NCBI RefSeq assembly: GCF_029258205.1
Contig: NZ_JARHZJ010000088.1
Span: 24,027-88,026 of the forward strand
From: Clostridium sp.
GTDB taxonomy: Bacteria; Bacillota; Clostridia; Clostridiales; Clostridiaceae
Length of the DNA stretch: 64,000 nt
Direction of reading: 5' to 3'
This document shows positions 53,169 through 63,725 of this stretch, piece by piece. The notes under the pieces are model-generated. The model had not been told where the DNA came from. It was given only the letters and a program-made list of their open reading frames with translations, and ran no database searches. Numbering within the stretch: the stretch's first letter is position 1; each line of letters starts with the position of its first letter. The translations under genes and the position numbers were made by a program.

Positions 53169-53365
53169 ATAAAACTTACAAACATATTCCGAAAATTACT
53201 AGACTTAGCTAAGAATTTATAATAATTACTTCGAAAATATCACTAAAGCTTCGAAACTTACTACGCTTCAAATAGTTTTAGCTTTTTAACGTGATATTTT
53301 CTACATAATAATTAAAATTCTAAAGATCATTTAGATATTATCTTAATACTGTTTGTAAGTTTTAT
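53169..53365. repeat. 197-bp length-matched imperfect inverted-repeat element (MITE-like or structured RNA)
   Basis: Perfect 16-bp ends ATAAAACTTACAAACA/TGTTTGTAAGTTTTAT and internal perfect 11-bp GAAAATATCAC/GTGATATTTTC in exact register about centre 53267. Confidence 0.7.
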
Positions 53366-53387
53366 TATTATATTTTCATAGGGTCTT

Positions 53388-54917
53388 TTATCTGCTTTTT
53401 ACATAGATTTTTCTAAATCTTGATGAGAGTTTTTCTTTTATTATTAAAAATATGAATATAGAAGCTGCTATGGAAGTAACAGCTAAAACTTGAACTCTGA
53501 AATCAATAAAAGAAAGTTTTAATGAAATTGGACTTAAGCATACATATGTTAAAACTCCTATTAGTATATATATTAAGAAATTTGATAAGGATAAACCTAT
53601 ATTTATATTTTTGTATATTTCATAAAGATTTAAGCAAAGAGAAAGTGATGAAATTACAAGCATAGTTATTGCATAGCCATAAATATTTATAGATGGTATT
53701 GCAGTTAAGAAAAATAACAATGTAACTTCTAAAACTTCTGTTATTATAGTATTTCTTAAAATTACGTTTTGTTTTCCAAGTCCATTTAAAATTCCATACA
53801 TAGTATTTGATGTAAATACTATTGGCATCATTACTGATGTTACTCTTATATATTCTCCTAAATCATCTCTTCCAAAAAATAATTTACCCAAAGAATCAGG
53901 AACGCATAATCCAATAATTGTGGTACAAATACCTATTAGAAAAGCTATTTTAATAACATCTTTAATTCTTTTAGTAGCTGAAAGATAATTTCTTTTACTT
54001 AAAGTTTGAGATAAATCGGGTATTAACATGGTGTTTATTGAAGAAACTATAATTATAGGAAAAGTTACTATGGACATAGCCATGGAAGAGTATTTTCCTA
54101 TAAGAGAAAGTGCTTGAGAATAAGTAAATCCAGCAACTACAAGTCGTTTAGGAACTAAAAGTGTTGATATAACGCTAAATATGCTAGTTAAAAATCCGTT
54201 TAAACATAATGGGACTGAAGTTACTAAAACATCAAATAATAATTGCGCATGGCTCTCCCCTTTTGTATTTTTTTTAGGAAATTTCTTAATTGAATATTTA
54301 AAATAGCCAAATAAAAGGATTAAGCTTTGTAGTTCTCCAAGACATAAGGCTAAGTAAGCTAAAGTAACTAAAGACTCTAAAGTTTTAGCTTTAAATATAA
54401 AAATTAATATAGCTAAAACAAAAATACGTAAAGATTTTTCTGAAATATCTATAAAAGAAGGAGCTGTAATTTTAGAAGTTCCATAGAAAAATCCCTTTAA
54501 TATGTTTGAAAGTGATATAAATATCATAGCTGGACAAGTTACCATTATAGATTTTATTATTCTAGGATCCTTAGCCCAAAAATGTCCAATTATAGGAGAT
54601 AAGAAAAATACAAATATTCCTATTATAAGGCACCAAATAAAATTAAAAATAGCTACAACTTTCATAGTTCTAATTATGTTTTTATAGTCATCTCTTGATG
54701 AATATACAGCAGTTATCTTAGAAATAGATGCAATTATACCAGCTGTCATGATTGCTATAAATAAATTATAAATAGGCATTATAATCCCATAAAGTCCCAT
54801 TCCCTCAGGACCTAATATTTTTGATAAGTACATAGAAAATATAAAACCTAATAATCCAGTTGTTAAGTTAGAGGCTGTTAATATTAGAGAGTTTTTATAA
54901 AAATCATTTTTACTCAA
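53388..54917 (-). CDS. SpoVB/MurJ-like polysaccharide biosynthesis flippase
   Basis: Multi-TM MATE/MOP protein: NSLILTASNLTTGLLGFIFSMYLSKILGPEGMGLYGI. Confidence 0.88.
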   Translation of the reverse strand: MSKNDFYKNSLILTASNLTTGLLGFIFSMYLSKILGPEGMGLYGIIMPIYNLFIAIMTAGIIASISKITAVYSSRDDYKNIIRTMKVVAIFNFIWCLIIGIFVFFLSPIIGHFWAKDPRIIKSIMVTCPAMIFISLSNILKGFFYGTSKITAPSFIDISEKSLRIFVLAILIFIFKAKTLESLVTLAYLALCLGELQSLILLFGYFKYSIKKFPKKNTKGESHAQLLFDVLVTSVPLCLNGFLTSIFSVISTLLVPKRLVVAGFTYSQALSLIGKYSSMAMSIVTFPIIIVSSINTMLIPDLSQTLSKRNYLSATKRIKDVIKIAFLIGICTTIIGLCVPDSLGKLFFGRDDLGEYIRVTSVMMPIVFTSNTMYGILNGLGKQNVILRNTIITEVLEVTLLFFLTAIPSINIYGYAITMLVISSLSLCLNLYEIYKNINIGLSLSNFLIYILIGVLTYVCLSPISLKLSFIDFRVQVLAVTSIAASIFIFLIIKEKLSSRFRKIYVKSR

Positions 54918-55064
54918 TGAATCACCACCCTGTTTTAAAAGTTCAATAATAATGAATATTCACAACTTATGTTAAATATTCATTATATAGAAGGCAATTA
55001 TTATTAATTATACATAAGTTATTAATTATGAAATTTTATTTTTGAGGCTTTTTAGGGAGGAAAT

Positions 55065-56351
55065 ATGAAGAATGTTATAAGATTTATTAGTTTAATTTTA
55101 ATTAGTGTATTACTAGGAAGTATAATGTGTTTTTTTACTAATAAAGATGGTAAATATTTAGAAAGTGAAAGTTTTAGTGAAGAGTTAATATTAAAAGGAT
55201 TAAAGGGAGCAAGAGCCTTAAGTCATAATGAAGAGAATATTTATATAGCAGTAAAAAACAAAATTTTGAAAATAGATAGAAATAATAATGTGTTTTTGGA
55301 AGTAAATGAAGATGGAAATATCTATGATTTAGAATATTATAATGAATTTTTATATTACACTTTAGATGAAAAGTTAGTAGCTTACAACATAAGAAGTTCA
55401 GAAAGAGAGGTTTTAATTGAGGACATTCCTAATAAGGGAATAAATAAAGAGGATACTATGATTTTAATAAATGAAGGAAAACTTTATTTAACCATAGGAA
55501 CTTCTACAAATTCTGGAATAGTAGATGAAGAGGGAGAAAATCCTGACATTCCTCCAGTAGATATTATTTTAAGTGGAAGAAATTATGATGAAAATAAAAA
55601 GGGAGCTTTTGTGCCATATAATACTAATACATCAAAGGGAGAAAAAATAAAAGGGAATATATTAGGGAGTGGAGCTATTATAGAATTTGATATACAGAGT
55701 AAAAAAAAGCAATTATATTCTTATGGAATAAGAAATGTTAAAGGGTTTGATTTAAATAGTTCAGGAGATATTTTTGCAATTGTTGGAGGAATTGAAGATG
55801 AGGGATATAGGCCTTTAAGTGGAGATTGCGATTATATATATAAAATAGAGGGAAAGGGAATTTGGTATGGTTGGCCAGACTATAGTGGAGGAGATCCAGT
55901 TAATTCTCCAAGGTTTAGAGAGGAAGGAAAGCCTATAATTAATTTTATAACAGATGAACATAAAAGTTATGTAATGCCAAAACCTTTATACCAAAGTGAG
56001 AATGCTGGAAATATAAATACATTATTAATAGATAAAGAAGGAACAATTTTAGAGAAAAATTCATTTTTATTCTTTAATAATAAAAATAATACTCTTTTAA
56101 AATTCTTAAAAGAGGGAGAAGTTAAAGAATTTATATATTTAGATAAAAATTCATATATAAATGATATGAAGATAATAGGAGAGAATCTTTATATATTAGA
56201 CGGTAACAAGGGAGTGCTTTTTAGACTAGAAAAAAGTGATATAAAAAATAGCATACCTCTTTATAATTATTTTGTTATATTAGGGATAAACTTTATATTT
56301 ATTGGAGTTTTGATTATTAAGTTTATGCTATCTTTAAAGAAAAATAAATAA
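55065..56351 (+). CDS. Membrane-anchored sorbosone/glucose-dehydrogenase-like beta-propeller
   Basis: N- and C-terminal hydrophobic segments; YSYGIRNVKGFDLNSSGDIFAI and GIWYGWPDYSGGDPVN motifs. Confidence 0.7.
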   Translation: MKNVIRFISLILISVLLGSIMCFFTNKDGKYLESESFSEELILKGLKGARALSHNEENIYIAVKNKILKIDRNNNVFLEVNEDGNIYDLEYYNEFLYYTLDEKLVAYNIRSSEREVLIEDIPNKGINKEDTMILINEGKLYLTIGTSTNSGIVDEEGENPDIPPVDIILSGRNYDENKKGAFVPYNTNTSKGEKIKGNILGSGAIIEFDIQSKKKQLYSYGIRNVKGFDLNSSGDIFAIVGGIEDEGYRPLSGDCDYIYKIEGKGIWYGWPDYSGGDPVNSPRFREEGKPIINFITDEHKSYVMPKPLYQSENAGNINTLLIDKEGTILEKNSFLFFNNKNNTLLKFLKEGEVKEFIYLDKNSYINDMKIIGENLYILDGNKGVLFRLEKSDIKNSIPLYNYFVILGINFIFIGVLIIKFMLSLKKNK

Positions 56352-56492
56352 AGTATTTAGTTAGAAAATTAAAAAGTAAAAATAGTTACAGAAAATAAAA
56401 TTATAAGAGTAATTTTTTCTAAATAAGCATAGAAAGAATTACTCTTTAAATGTATAATAGAAATTAATATGGAATAAATTGGGAGTGATATT

Positions 56493-57095
56493 ATGGTAAG
56501 AGAAGTTATACTTGATATGAGTAACATAAATTTTAAAGGTAACACTTTAGATGTTGGTATAAATAACTATGGAATTATTTATAATATTTTAAAGCAGACA
56601 GAAAGTGAAATAAGTGTAGATTATTATGTTGAAAACTTTAATGGAGAATATAGAAATCAATATGATAATGGTGTGCTTTTCTTTGCTTTAAGCCAATTGC
56701 ATAAAAATGAAGTTGAAGATGTTGTAAAAAACATATGGAGCAATGTGAGATTTGGAGGAAGCTTATATATATGGGATAGAGAGAAGCATAAAAAAGAAAC
56801 TGTAAATGATAAGGTTAAAGTTTTAATGACAGGAAATAAAGAAAAAGAGTTTAAATTTATAGACAATAGTATTTCTAATGAGTTTACAGTAGATAGCTCA
56901 AAAAAAATACTTGAAAAATATTTTGAAATAGAGGAAACTAAAGTTTGTGATAAAATAATATTTATCAAAGGAATAAAGAGAGGAAGTATAAAAAATGAAG
57001 ATACTGCTAACAGCAATAAACTCAAAGTACATTCACAGCAATCTAGCAGTGAGGTATCTGAAGGCATTTACAAGGGATTTAGATTTCCAAGGTGA
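56493..57095 (+). CDS. Hypothetical protein, possibly degenerate class I methyltransferase fold
   Basis: Reads through 101 nt into the downstream gene in another frame; NTLDVGINNYGIIYNIL and GVLFFALSQLHKNEVEDVVKNIWSNVRFGGSLYIWD. Confidence 0.6.
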   Translation: MVREVILDMSNINFKGNTLDVGINNYGIIYNILKQTESEISVDYYVENFNGEYRNQYDNGVLFFALSQLHKNEVEDVVKNIWSNVRFGGSLYIWDREKHKKETVNDKVKVLMTGNKEKEFKFIDNSISNEFTVDSSKKILEKYFEIEETKVCDKIIFIKGIKRGSIKNEDTANSNKLKVHSQQSSSEVSEGIYKGFRFPR

Positions 57096-58674
57096 TATAA
57101 AAGAGTTTTCAATAAATGATAGAGTTGAGAATATTTTAGAAGGCATTATTGAGGAGAAACCAGATGTAGTTGCTTTCTCCTGTTACATATGGAATATGGA
57201 ATTTGTAAATAGAATAGCTGAACTTATAAAACTTGTTAATCCTAATATAGAAATACTTTATGGTGGACCAGAAGTTTCCTATGAAGGAAAAGAATTTTTA
57301 GAAAATCATCCAGGTGAATATGTAATTGTAGGAGAAGGAGAAAAAACTTTTAGAGAGTTTGTTCTTTATAAACTTGGAGATGGAAAAATAGAAGATATAA
57401 AAGGATTAAACTACAAAAGGGATGGAAAAGTCTTTGAAAATACTAAAAGACCTGAAATGGATATGAATGAATTAGTATTTCCTTATACTTATGAAGAAGA
57501 TATAAATAATAAGATTGTTTATTATGAAGCTTCAAGAGGATGTCCTTTTAAATGTAAATATTGTCTTTCGTCTGTAATGCATGGAGTTAGGTTCTTAGAT
57601 GTAGAAAGAGTAAAAAAAGAATTAAAATATTTTATGGAAAGAGGATTAAAATTAGTTAAGTTTGTTGATAGAACCTTTAACTGTAATAGAGAATATACAG
57701 TTGAGCTTCTTAAATATTTAAGCGAGCAAGATACAGATACAAGATTTCATTTTGAGGTTGCAGCAGATCTTTTAACAGATGATCAAATAGAAATACTAAA
57801 TAATGCTCCAAAGGGAAGATTCCAATTAGAAGTTGGAGTTCAAACTACAAATAATGAAGTCCTATATAATATAAATAGGTATATTACATATGAAAATATA
57901 AAACAGAAAGTATTAAAAGTTGCATCAGGAAAAAATGTAATTCAGCATTTAGATTTAATAGCAGGGTTACCAGGAGAGGATTTAGATTCTTTTAAAAAAT
58001 CTTTTAATGATGTTCATGCTATAAGACCAGATGAGATTCAATTAGGTTTTTTAAAATTATTAAAGGGATCATCAATGAGGGAAGAAGCCGAAAAGTGGGG
58101 AATAGTTTATTCACCTTATGCTCCGTATGAAATAATCAGAAGTAAAGATATAAGTTATGAAGAACTTTTATTATTAAAGAAAGTAGAAGCAATGGTTGAT
58201 AAATATTATAATTCATGCAAGTTTAACAATGTAATTAAGTTCTTCTTAAATATATATGATAAACCTTTTGATTTTTATTATGATTTAGCTATGTTTTTTG
58301 AAGAAAAGGGTAATTTCAAGAAAAGTATAGGAAATGTTGAATATTATAAGATATTATTAGATTTTTATCTTGAGAAGATAGGAAGAGAGGATGAAGATCT
58401 ATTTAAGGAAGTTTTAAAATTTGATTATTTATGCTTTAATAAAAAGAGATGGTTACCAGAGTTTTTAATTAGAACAATTACTAAAGAAGATGAACAAAAG
58501 ATAAAAGATAGTTTTGATAGACAAATGCCATTTAAGAAATCGCATATAGAAAAATTTGAAATAGATATAATTAATTATATAAAAAATGGAGAAATTAAAT
58601 TTGAACCAAAATATCTTATATTTGATGAAATGAATTTTGACTATGATTCACATGTAGAAATTGAAATGAAATAA
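56995..58674 (+). CDS. B12-binding radical SAM protein
   Basis: N-terminal cobalamin-binding-like domain, EASRGCPFKCKYCLSS radical SAM motif, C-terminal DUF4080-like region. Confidence 0.9.
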   Translation: MKILLTAINSKYIHSNLAVRYLKAFTRDLDFQGDIKEFSINDRVENILEGIIEEKPDVVAFSCYIWNMEFVNRIAELIKLVNPNIEILYGGPEVSYEGKEFLENHPGEYVIVGEGEKTFREFVLYKLGDGKIEDIKGLNYKRDGKVFENTKRPEMDMNELVFPYTYEEDINNKIVYYEASRGCPFKCKYCLSSVMHGVRFLDVERVKKELKYFMERGLKLVKFVDRTFNCNREYTVELLKYLSEQDTDTRFHFEVAADLLTDDQIEILNNAPKGRFQLEVGVQTTNNEVLYNINRYITYENIKQKVLKVASGKNVIQHLDLIAGLPGEDLDSFKKSFNDVHAIRPDEIQLGFLKLLKGSSMREEAEKWGIVYSPYAPYEIIRSKDISYEELLLLKKVEAMVDKYYNSCKFNNVIKFFLNIYDKPFDFYYDLAMFFEEKGNFKKSIGNVEYYKILLDFYLEKIGREDEDLFKEVLKFDYLCFNKKRWLPEFLIRTITKEDEQKIKDSFDRQMPFKKSHIEKFEIDIINYIKNGEIKFEPKYLIFDEMNFDYDSHVEIEMK

Positions 58675-58702
58675 ATGGAAATTTGAAATTTATTAGTATA
58701 TT

Positions 58703-58748
58703 AGTCGTATTAATATACAATATATAAAGATGTTAATACGACTTTTTG
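58703..58748 (+). terminator. Terminator after radical SAM gene
   Basis: AGTCGTATTAA...TTAATACGACT then TTTTT. Confidence 0.8.
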
Positions 58749-58949
58749 TAAATGTTAATAAATTTAATTTTTTATTCAAAAAAATATAATGTGGATTTTT
58801 GCAAAAAAATCCTTGAAAATGTATACATTGATAAAATTATATTGAATTAAGTTTATTTTCATGTATAATTAATATTAAGGGTTAATTAATACTATATAAA
58901 GTATTAATATATATTTTATAAAAATTCCTTATATAAAGGTGGTGAAACT

Positions 58950-59276
58950 TTGGCAATAGAAGCAATAAAAGAAATTAAAAAAGTTGAATTGCAAGCTGAT
59001 GAAATGATTAAAAAAGCTCATGAGCAAAGCAAAAAAATAATTTCAGATGCAACAATACAAGCTGATGAAAGATATTATTCAATAATAGAAGAAGCTAAAA
59101 ATGTTGCAAGAGGAATTATTAGCAATGCAGAGGAAGCTGGAAGAAAAGAGGCTGATGTCATACTTTCAGAAGGTGAAAAACAATGTACTGAGGTATCAAG
59201 TCTTAAAGGTTCTAAGATTGATTCAGCAGTAAATTTAGTTATTGAGAGGATTGTGAAAACTAATGGCAATAGTTAA
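58950..59276 (+). CDS. V-type ATP synthase peripheral-stalk subunit (G/H-like)
   Basis: TTG start after AAGGTGGTGA; coiled-coil 108 aa; first gene of ntp operon; overlaps next gene. Confidence 0.8.
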   Translation: MAIEAIKEIKKVELQADEMIKKAHEQSKKIISDATIQADERYYSIIEEAKNVARGIISNAEEAGRKEADVILSEGEKQCTEVSSLKGSKIDSAVNLVIERIVKTNGNS

Positions 59277-61209
59277 GATGAATAAATTCACCTTACTTGC
59301 CTTTGAATCAGAGAAAGAAAAGCTTCTTAAAAAAATTCAAAGTTCTTCAGAAGTTGAGTTTATAAACTTACAAGATGAAGAAAAAGTGGAAGGCAATAAA
59401 GTCTTTGAATCTCTTAGCAAAGATGATTTAGATAATGAAACAATTCTTATAGAAGAAAATGTTTCAAAAACAAGATCAGCTTTAGACTTCTTAAAAGAGT
59501 TTGTTGCTGAAGTTGGAGGACTTAAGGCTTTAAAAATTGGTAAAGAAAGTTTAACTTTGAATGAGCTAGAAGTAAAGGTTGAAAATAGCAACTGGGAAGT
59601 CGTTTATTCAGAGGTTAAGAAAATGGAGAGAGAGCTTGCTACTCTAGAAAACGAAAAGACAAAACTTTTAGGTGAAATAGAAATCTTAGAGCCATGGCAA
59701 AGTTTCGATGCTCCACTAGGTGAATTAAATAATTTTGAAAAAGTAGTTGCGTTCTTAGGTGTGATTTCAAGTCAAAATCTTGAAAACATGAAGAATGAGA
59801 TTGAAAGTGAATTTAGGGAAAGTTATATAGAAATTATTTCTAACACTGACCAAGATTCATATGTCTTTGTAATGACAATGAAAGAAAGAGCTGAAGAAAT
59901 GGATGAAGTTTTAAAGAACTTTGGTTTTTCAGCATTCCAAACTAAGTATAAAGAAAAAGCTTCAGTTCTTGTTGAAGAGTTTAAATTAAAAATAAAAGAA
60001 ATCGAAGCTCAAAAGACAGACTTAAGAGGAGTACTTTCAAATTACAGAGAAGAAAAGAGAACTTTAGAATTAGCTTATGAATATTACAGCAACATACTTA
60101 TTAGAAAAGAAGCTAGTGAAAACTTCTTAAAAACAGATAAAGTAGTTGTTATTCAAGGTTGGGTTCCAAAGAATGATAATTTTTCTTTAGAAGGAATTAT
60201 ACAGAGTTCAGTAGGAGATATGTATTATCTTGAATTTGAAGAAGTTAAAGAAGATGAAATTGCAGAAGTTCCAGTTAAATTACACAATAAGGGACCAGCA
60301 GCAGCTTTCGATTCAATAACAGAAATGTATAGCTTACCAAGATATGATGAAATAGACCCTACACCACTTTTAACACCTTTCTACCTAGTATTCTTTGGTA
60401 TGATGGTTGCAGACTTAGGATACGGACTAGTATTATTTATAGGATCACTATTAGCTATGAAATTACTTAATTTAGATGAGGCACAAGAAAAGTTTGCTAA
60501 ATTCTTTATGTATTTAAGTATAGCTACAACTGTTGCAGGAGCAATATTTGGTACTGTCTTTGGATTTGAATTACCATATGCACTTATAAATCCAAGTAGA
60601 GATACCAACTTGTTACTTATGTTATCAGTTGGATTTGGTGTTGTTCAAATATTCTTTGGATTATTTATAAAAGCATACATGTTAATTAGAGATAAGCAAT
60701 ATTTATATGCTTTATTTGATGTAGGATCATGGATAATGCTTTTAATAGGTCTTCCAATGTTATTCTTTGGTGGCACTATAAGCTTAGTAGGTAAAGTATT
60801 AGCTATAGTAGGTTCAATATTAATAATCTTAACACAAGGTAGAGATGAAGAAACAAAAGGTGCTAAAATAGGTCAAGGTTTATATGCCTTATATGGTATA
60901 ACAGGATACGTAGGAGACTTAGTATCATATACAAGACTTATGGCTTTAGGTATTGCAGGTGGATCAATAGCAGCTGCACTTAATCTAATAATAGGTATGT
61001 TCCCAGGAATAGCAGTTATAGTTGTAGGACCTTTATTCTTTATAGCGGCTCATACATTTAATATGCTTTTATCATTACTTGGAGCATATGTTCACACAGC
61101 GAGATTACAGTACGTTGAGTACTTCTCAAAATTCTATGAAGGTGGCGGAAAAGCATTCACACCATTTAGAACAATAAATAAATTCATAACAATAAAAAAA
61201 AATAAATAA
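59263..61209 (+). CDS. ntpI: V-type ATP synthase subunit I
   Basis: Large coiled-coil N-terminus and V-ATPase 116-kDa-like TM domain (PFYLVFFGMMVADLGYGL, DLVSYTRLMALGIAGGSIA). Confidence 0.95.
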   Translation: MAIVKMNKFTLLAFESEKEKLLKKIQSSSEVEFINLQDEEKVEGNKVFESLSKDDLDNETILIEENVSKTRSALDFLKEFVAEVGGLKALKIGKESLTLNELEVKVENSNWEVVYSEVKKMERELATLENEKTKLLGEIEILEPWQSFDAPLGELNNFEKVVAFLGVISSQNLENMKNEIESEFRESYIEIISNTDQDSYVFVMTMKERAEEMDEVLKNFGFSAFQTKYKEKASVLVEEFKLKIKEIEAQKTDLRGVLSNYREEKRTLELAYEYYSNILIRKEASENFLKTDKVVVIQGWVPKNDNFSLEGIIQSSVGDMYYLEFEEVKEDEIAEVPVKLHNKGPAAAFDSITEMYSLPRYDEIDPTPLLTPFYLVFFGMMVADLGYGLVLFIGSLLAMKLLNLDEAQEKFAKFFMYLSIATTVAGAIFGTVFGFELPYALINPSRDTNLLLMLSVGFGVVQIFFGLFIKAYMLIRDKQYLYALFDVGSWIMLLIGLPMLFFGGTISLVGKVLAIVGSILIILTQGRDEETKGAKIGQGLYALYGITGYVGDLVSYTRLMALGIAGGSIAAALNLIIGMFPGIAVIVVGPLFFIAAHTFNMLLSLLGAYVHTARLQYVEYFSKFYEGGGKAFTPFRTINKFITIKKNK

Positions 61210-61260
61210 ATTATAGTTAAAATTAAATTAAAATAACATTATATTTTCAGGAGGAATTAA

Positions 61261-61758
<498 letters not shown>

Positions 61759-61788
61759 TAGTAAGCAAAGATTGGAGAAGTGAAAGGA

Positions 61789-62385
61789 ATGTCAAATTTA
61801 AACAATTTAACTTCCAAGATTCTAAATGATGCTGAAGAAAAGAAAAAGTATATATTAGCTGACGCTGAAGCGCAAAAAGATAAAATAATATCTAAGAAAA
61901 CTAATAGAGCAGAAGCGGATAAAGAAGAAATAATAACTAAAGCTAATATAGAAGCAGAAGTTAAAAAAGCAAGAATAATTTCAAATGCTAAATTATCAGT
62001 AAGAAATGATATGTTAAGAGCTAAGCAAGACGTTATATCAAAAGTATTTAACGAAGCTATAGAAAAATTACAAAATCTTTCTAATGGAGATTATAAATAT
62101 TATGTTATTTCAACTTTAGATTCTTTAGAGTTAGAAGGAACAGAAGTTATTATAATCAATGAAAAAGATAAAGATATATTTAGCAATGAGTTCTTGGAAG
62201 CATTAAATAAAGAACTTGAATCTAAAGGAAAAAAAGGAAGTATTACATTAAATATGGAAGGCAAGTTTAATGGTGGCTTCATATTAGATAGAAATGGAAT
62301 ACAAATAAATAATACCTTTGAAGCTTTAATTAACTCTTTAAGAGGAGAGTTAGAGTTTGAGGTGAACAAAGTATTATTTGATTAA
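61789..62385 (+). CDS. ntpE: V-type ATP synthase subunit E
   Basis: Coiled-coil N-terminus, position between K and C; GGFILDRNGIQINNTFEALINSLRGELEFEVNKVLF. Confidence 0.92.
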   Translation: MSNLNNLTSKILNDAEEKKKYILADAEAQKDKIISKKTNRAEADKEEIITKANIEAEVKKARIISNAKLSVRNDMLRAKQDVISKVFNEAIEKLQNLSNGDYKYYVISTLDSLELEGTEVIIINEKDKDIFSNEFLEALNKELESKGKKGSITLNMEGKFNGGFILDRNGIQINNTFEALINSLRGELEFEVNKVLFD

Positions 62386-62397
62386 GGAGGATGAAGA

Positions 62398-63405
62398 ATG
62401 GATTCAATGCAATTTTTGCAATTAATTCCTAGAATCAGAGTATACGAAAAGAAACTCCTTGATAAAGCTCAAATAGAAAGAATGATAGATGCAAACACTG
62501 CAGAAGGTGCATTAAAAGTTCTACAAGAAACAGAGTATGCAGCATTTATGAATGAAGTAAGAAGACCAGATGATTATGAAATTCTTTTATCAAATGAGTT
62601 AGTTAGATTGTATAAAACTATGTATGAAGCTAGTCCTTTAAAAGAAATCATAGATGTTATGGCCTTAAAATATGACTATCATAACATAAAAGTGTTAGTT
62701 AAGGGAAAAATCTTAGACAAAGATTTTTCCCAAATGCTAATACCAGTTGGTATGGTGGGATTAAATGATTTAAAATCTGCAATAAATGGAGAAGATTTTG
62801 GTAGACTTCCTAAGAAAATGGAAGAGTGCTTAAGAAAAATATTTGAAAAGTTTGAGGAAACTGATGATCCTCAATTTATAGATTTAATCGCAGATCAATA
62901 CTTATATGCTAATATTCATGAAATTGCAAATAAGAAAAATATAAAAGATAAGGCTTTAGATAGATATCTTACTAATCTTATAGATTTAAATAATGTCAAA
63001 ACATTATTAAGAGCTAAAAAGCAAGATAAAAATGTTACCTTCTTTTTAGATGCTATAGTGCCAGGTGGTAGTATAGATACAAGTAAATTTAGAAGTTTAT
63101 ACTTAGATACAATCGAAAATATTCCTAATAATTTAAGTAGTAAAGAATATTCACAAGTACTAAGAGAAGGAATAGCTAGTTATATAGAGACTTCATCAGT
63201 TAGTGAATTTGAAAAGCTTATTGATAATCACATAATGAGTATAATGAAGGAAGCTAAAATAGTAACTAAAGGTCTAGAGCCAGTTTTAACATATATGTAT
63301 GTTAAAGAGAATGAAATAAAGCAAATAAGAACTATCATGGTTGGTAAATTAAACAATATTACTAAGGAAGTAATAAGAGAAAGGCTGCGTGATGGATATG
63401 TATAA
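62398..63405 (+). CDS. ntpC: V-type ATP synthase subunit C/d
   Basis: 335 aa; [23 protein letters not shown], position in operon. Confidence 0.92.
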   Translation: MDSMQFLQLIPRIRVYEKKLLDKAQIERMIDANTAEGALKVLQETEYAAFMNEVRRPDDYEILLSNELVRLYKTMYEASPLKEIIDVMALKYDYHNIKVLVKGKILDKDFSQMLIPVGMVGLNDLKSAINGEDFGRLPKKMEECLRKIFEKFEETDDPQFIDLIADQYLYANIHEIANKKNIKDKALDRYLTNLIDLNNVKTLLRAKKQDKNVTFFLDAIVPGGSIDTSKFRSLYLDTIENIPNNLSSKEYSQVLREGIASYIETSSVSEFEKLIDNHIMSIMKEAKIVTKGLEPVLTYMYVKENEIKQIRTIMVGKLNNITKEVIRERLRDGYV

Positions 63406-63709
63406 AAAAATAGGAGTTGTAGGTGATAAAGATTCAGTTTTAGCTTTTAAAGCTCTTGGAATAGATGTGTTCCCTGTAGTTGAAGATGAAGAAGCTAGAA
63501 AAACAATTGATAAGCTTGCAATGACAGGTTATGCAGTAATCTTTGTTACAGAGCACGTAGCTAAGAATATAGAAGAAACTATCGAGAGATATACAAGACA
63601 AGTACTTCCTGCTGTAATATTAATTCCAAGCAATCAAGGAACTCTAAATATAGGAAAACAAAGAATATCAGATAACGTTGAAAAAGCAGTTGGCGTTAAC
63701 ATTTTATAG
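63392..63709 (+). CDS. ntpG: V-type ATP synthase subunit F
   Basis: [48 protein letters not shown]; overlaps subunit C 3' end; NtpG is the Enterococcus name for F-type. Confidence 0.88.
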   Translation: MDMYKKIGVVGDKDSVLAFKALGIDVFPVVEDEEARKTIDKLAMTGYAVIFVTEHVAKNIEETIERYTRQVLPAVILIPSNQGTLNIGKQRISDNVEKAVGVNIL

Positions 63710-63725
63710 AAAGTAGGTAGATAAC

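Noticed and set aside
56657-57067. 136-aa minus-strand ORF
   Set aside because: Antisense to the 56493 and 56995 ORFs; Ser/Leu/Phe-rich noise.
58885-58908. ATTAATACT-atataa-AGTATTAAT dyad upstream of the V-ATPase operon
   Set aside because: 9-bp AT-only-like repeat in very AT-rich DNA; chance occurrence is plausible and no further support.
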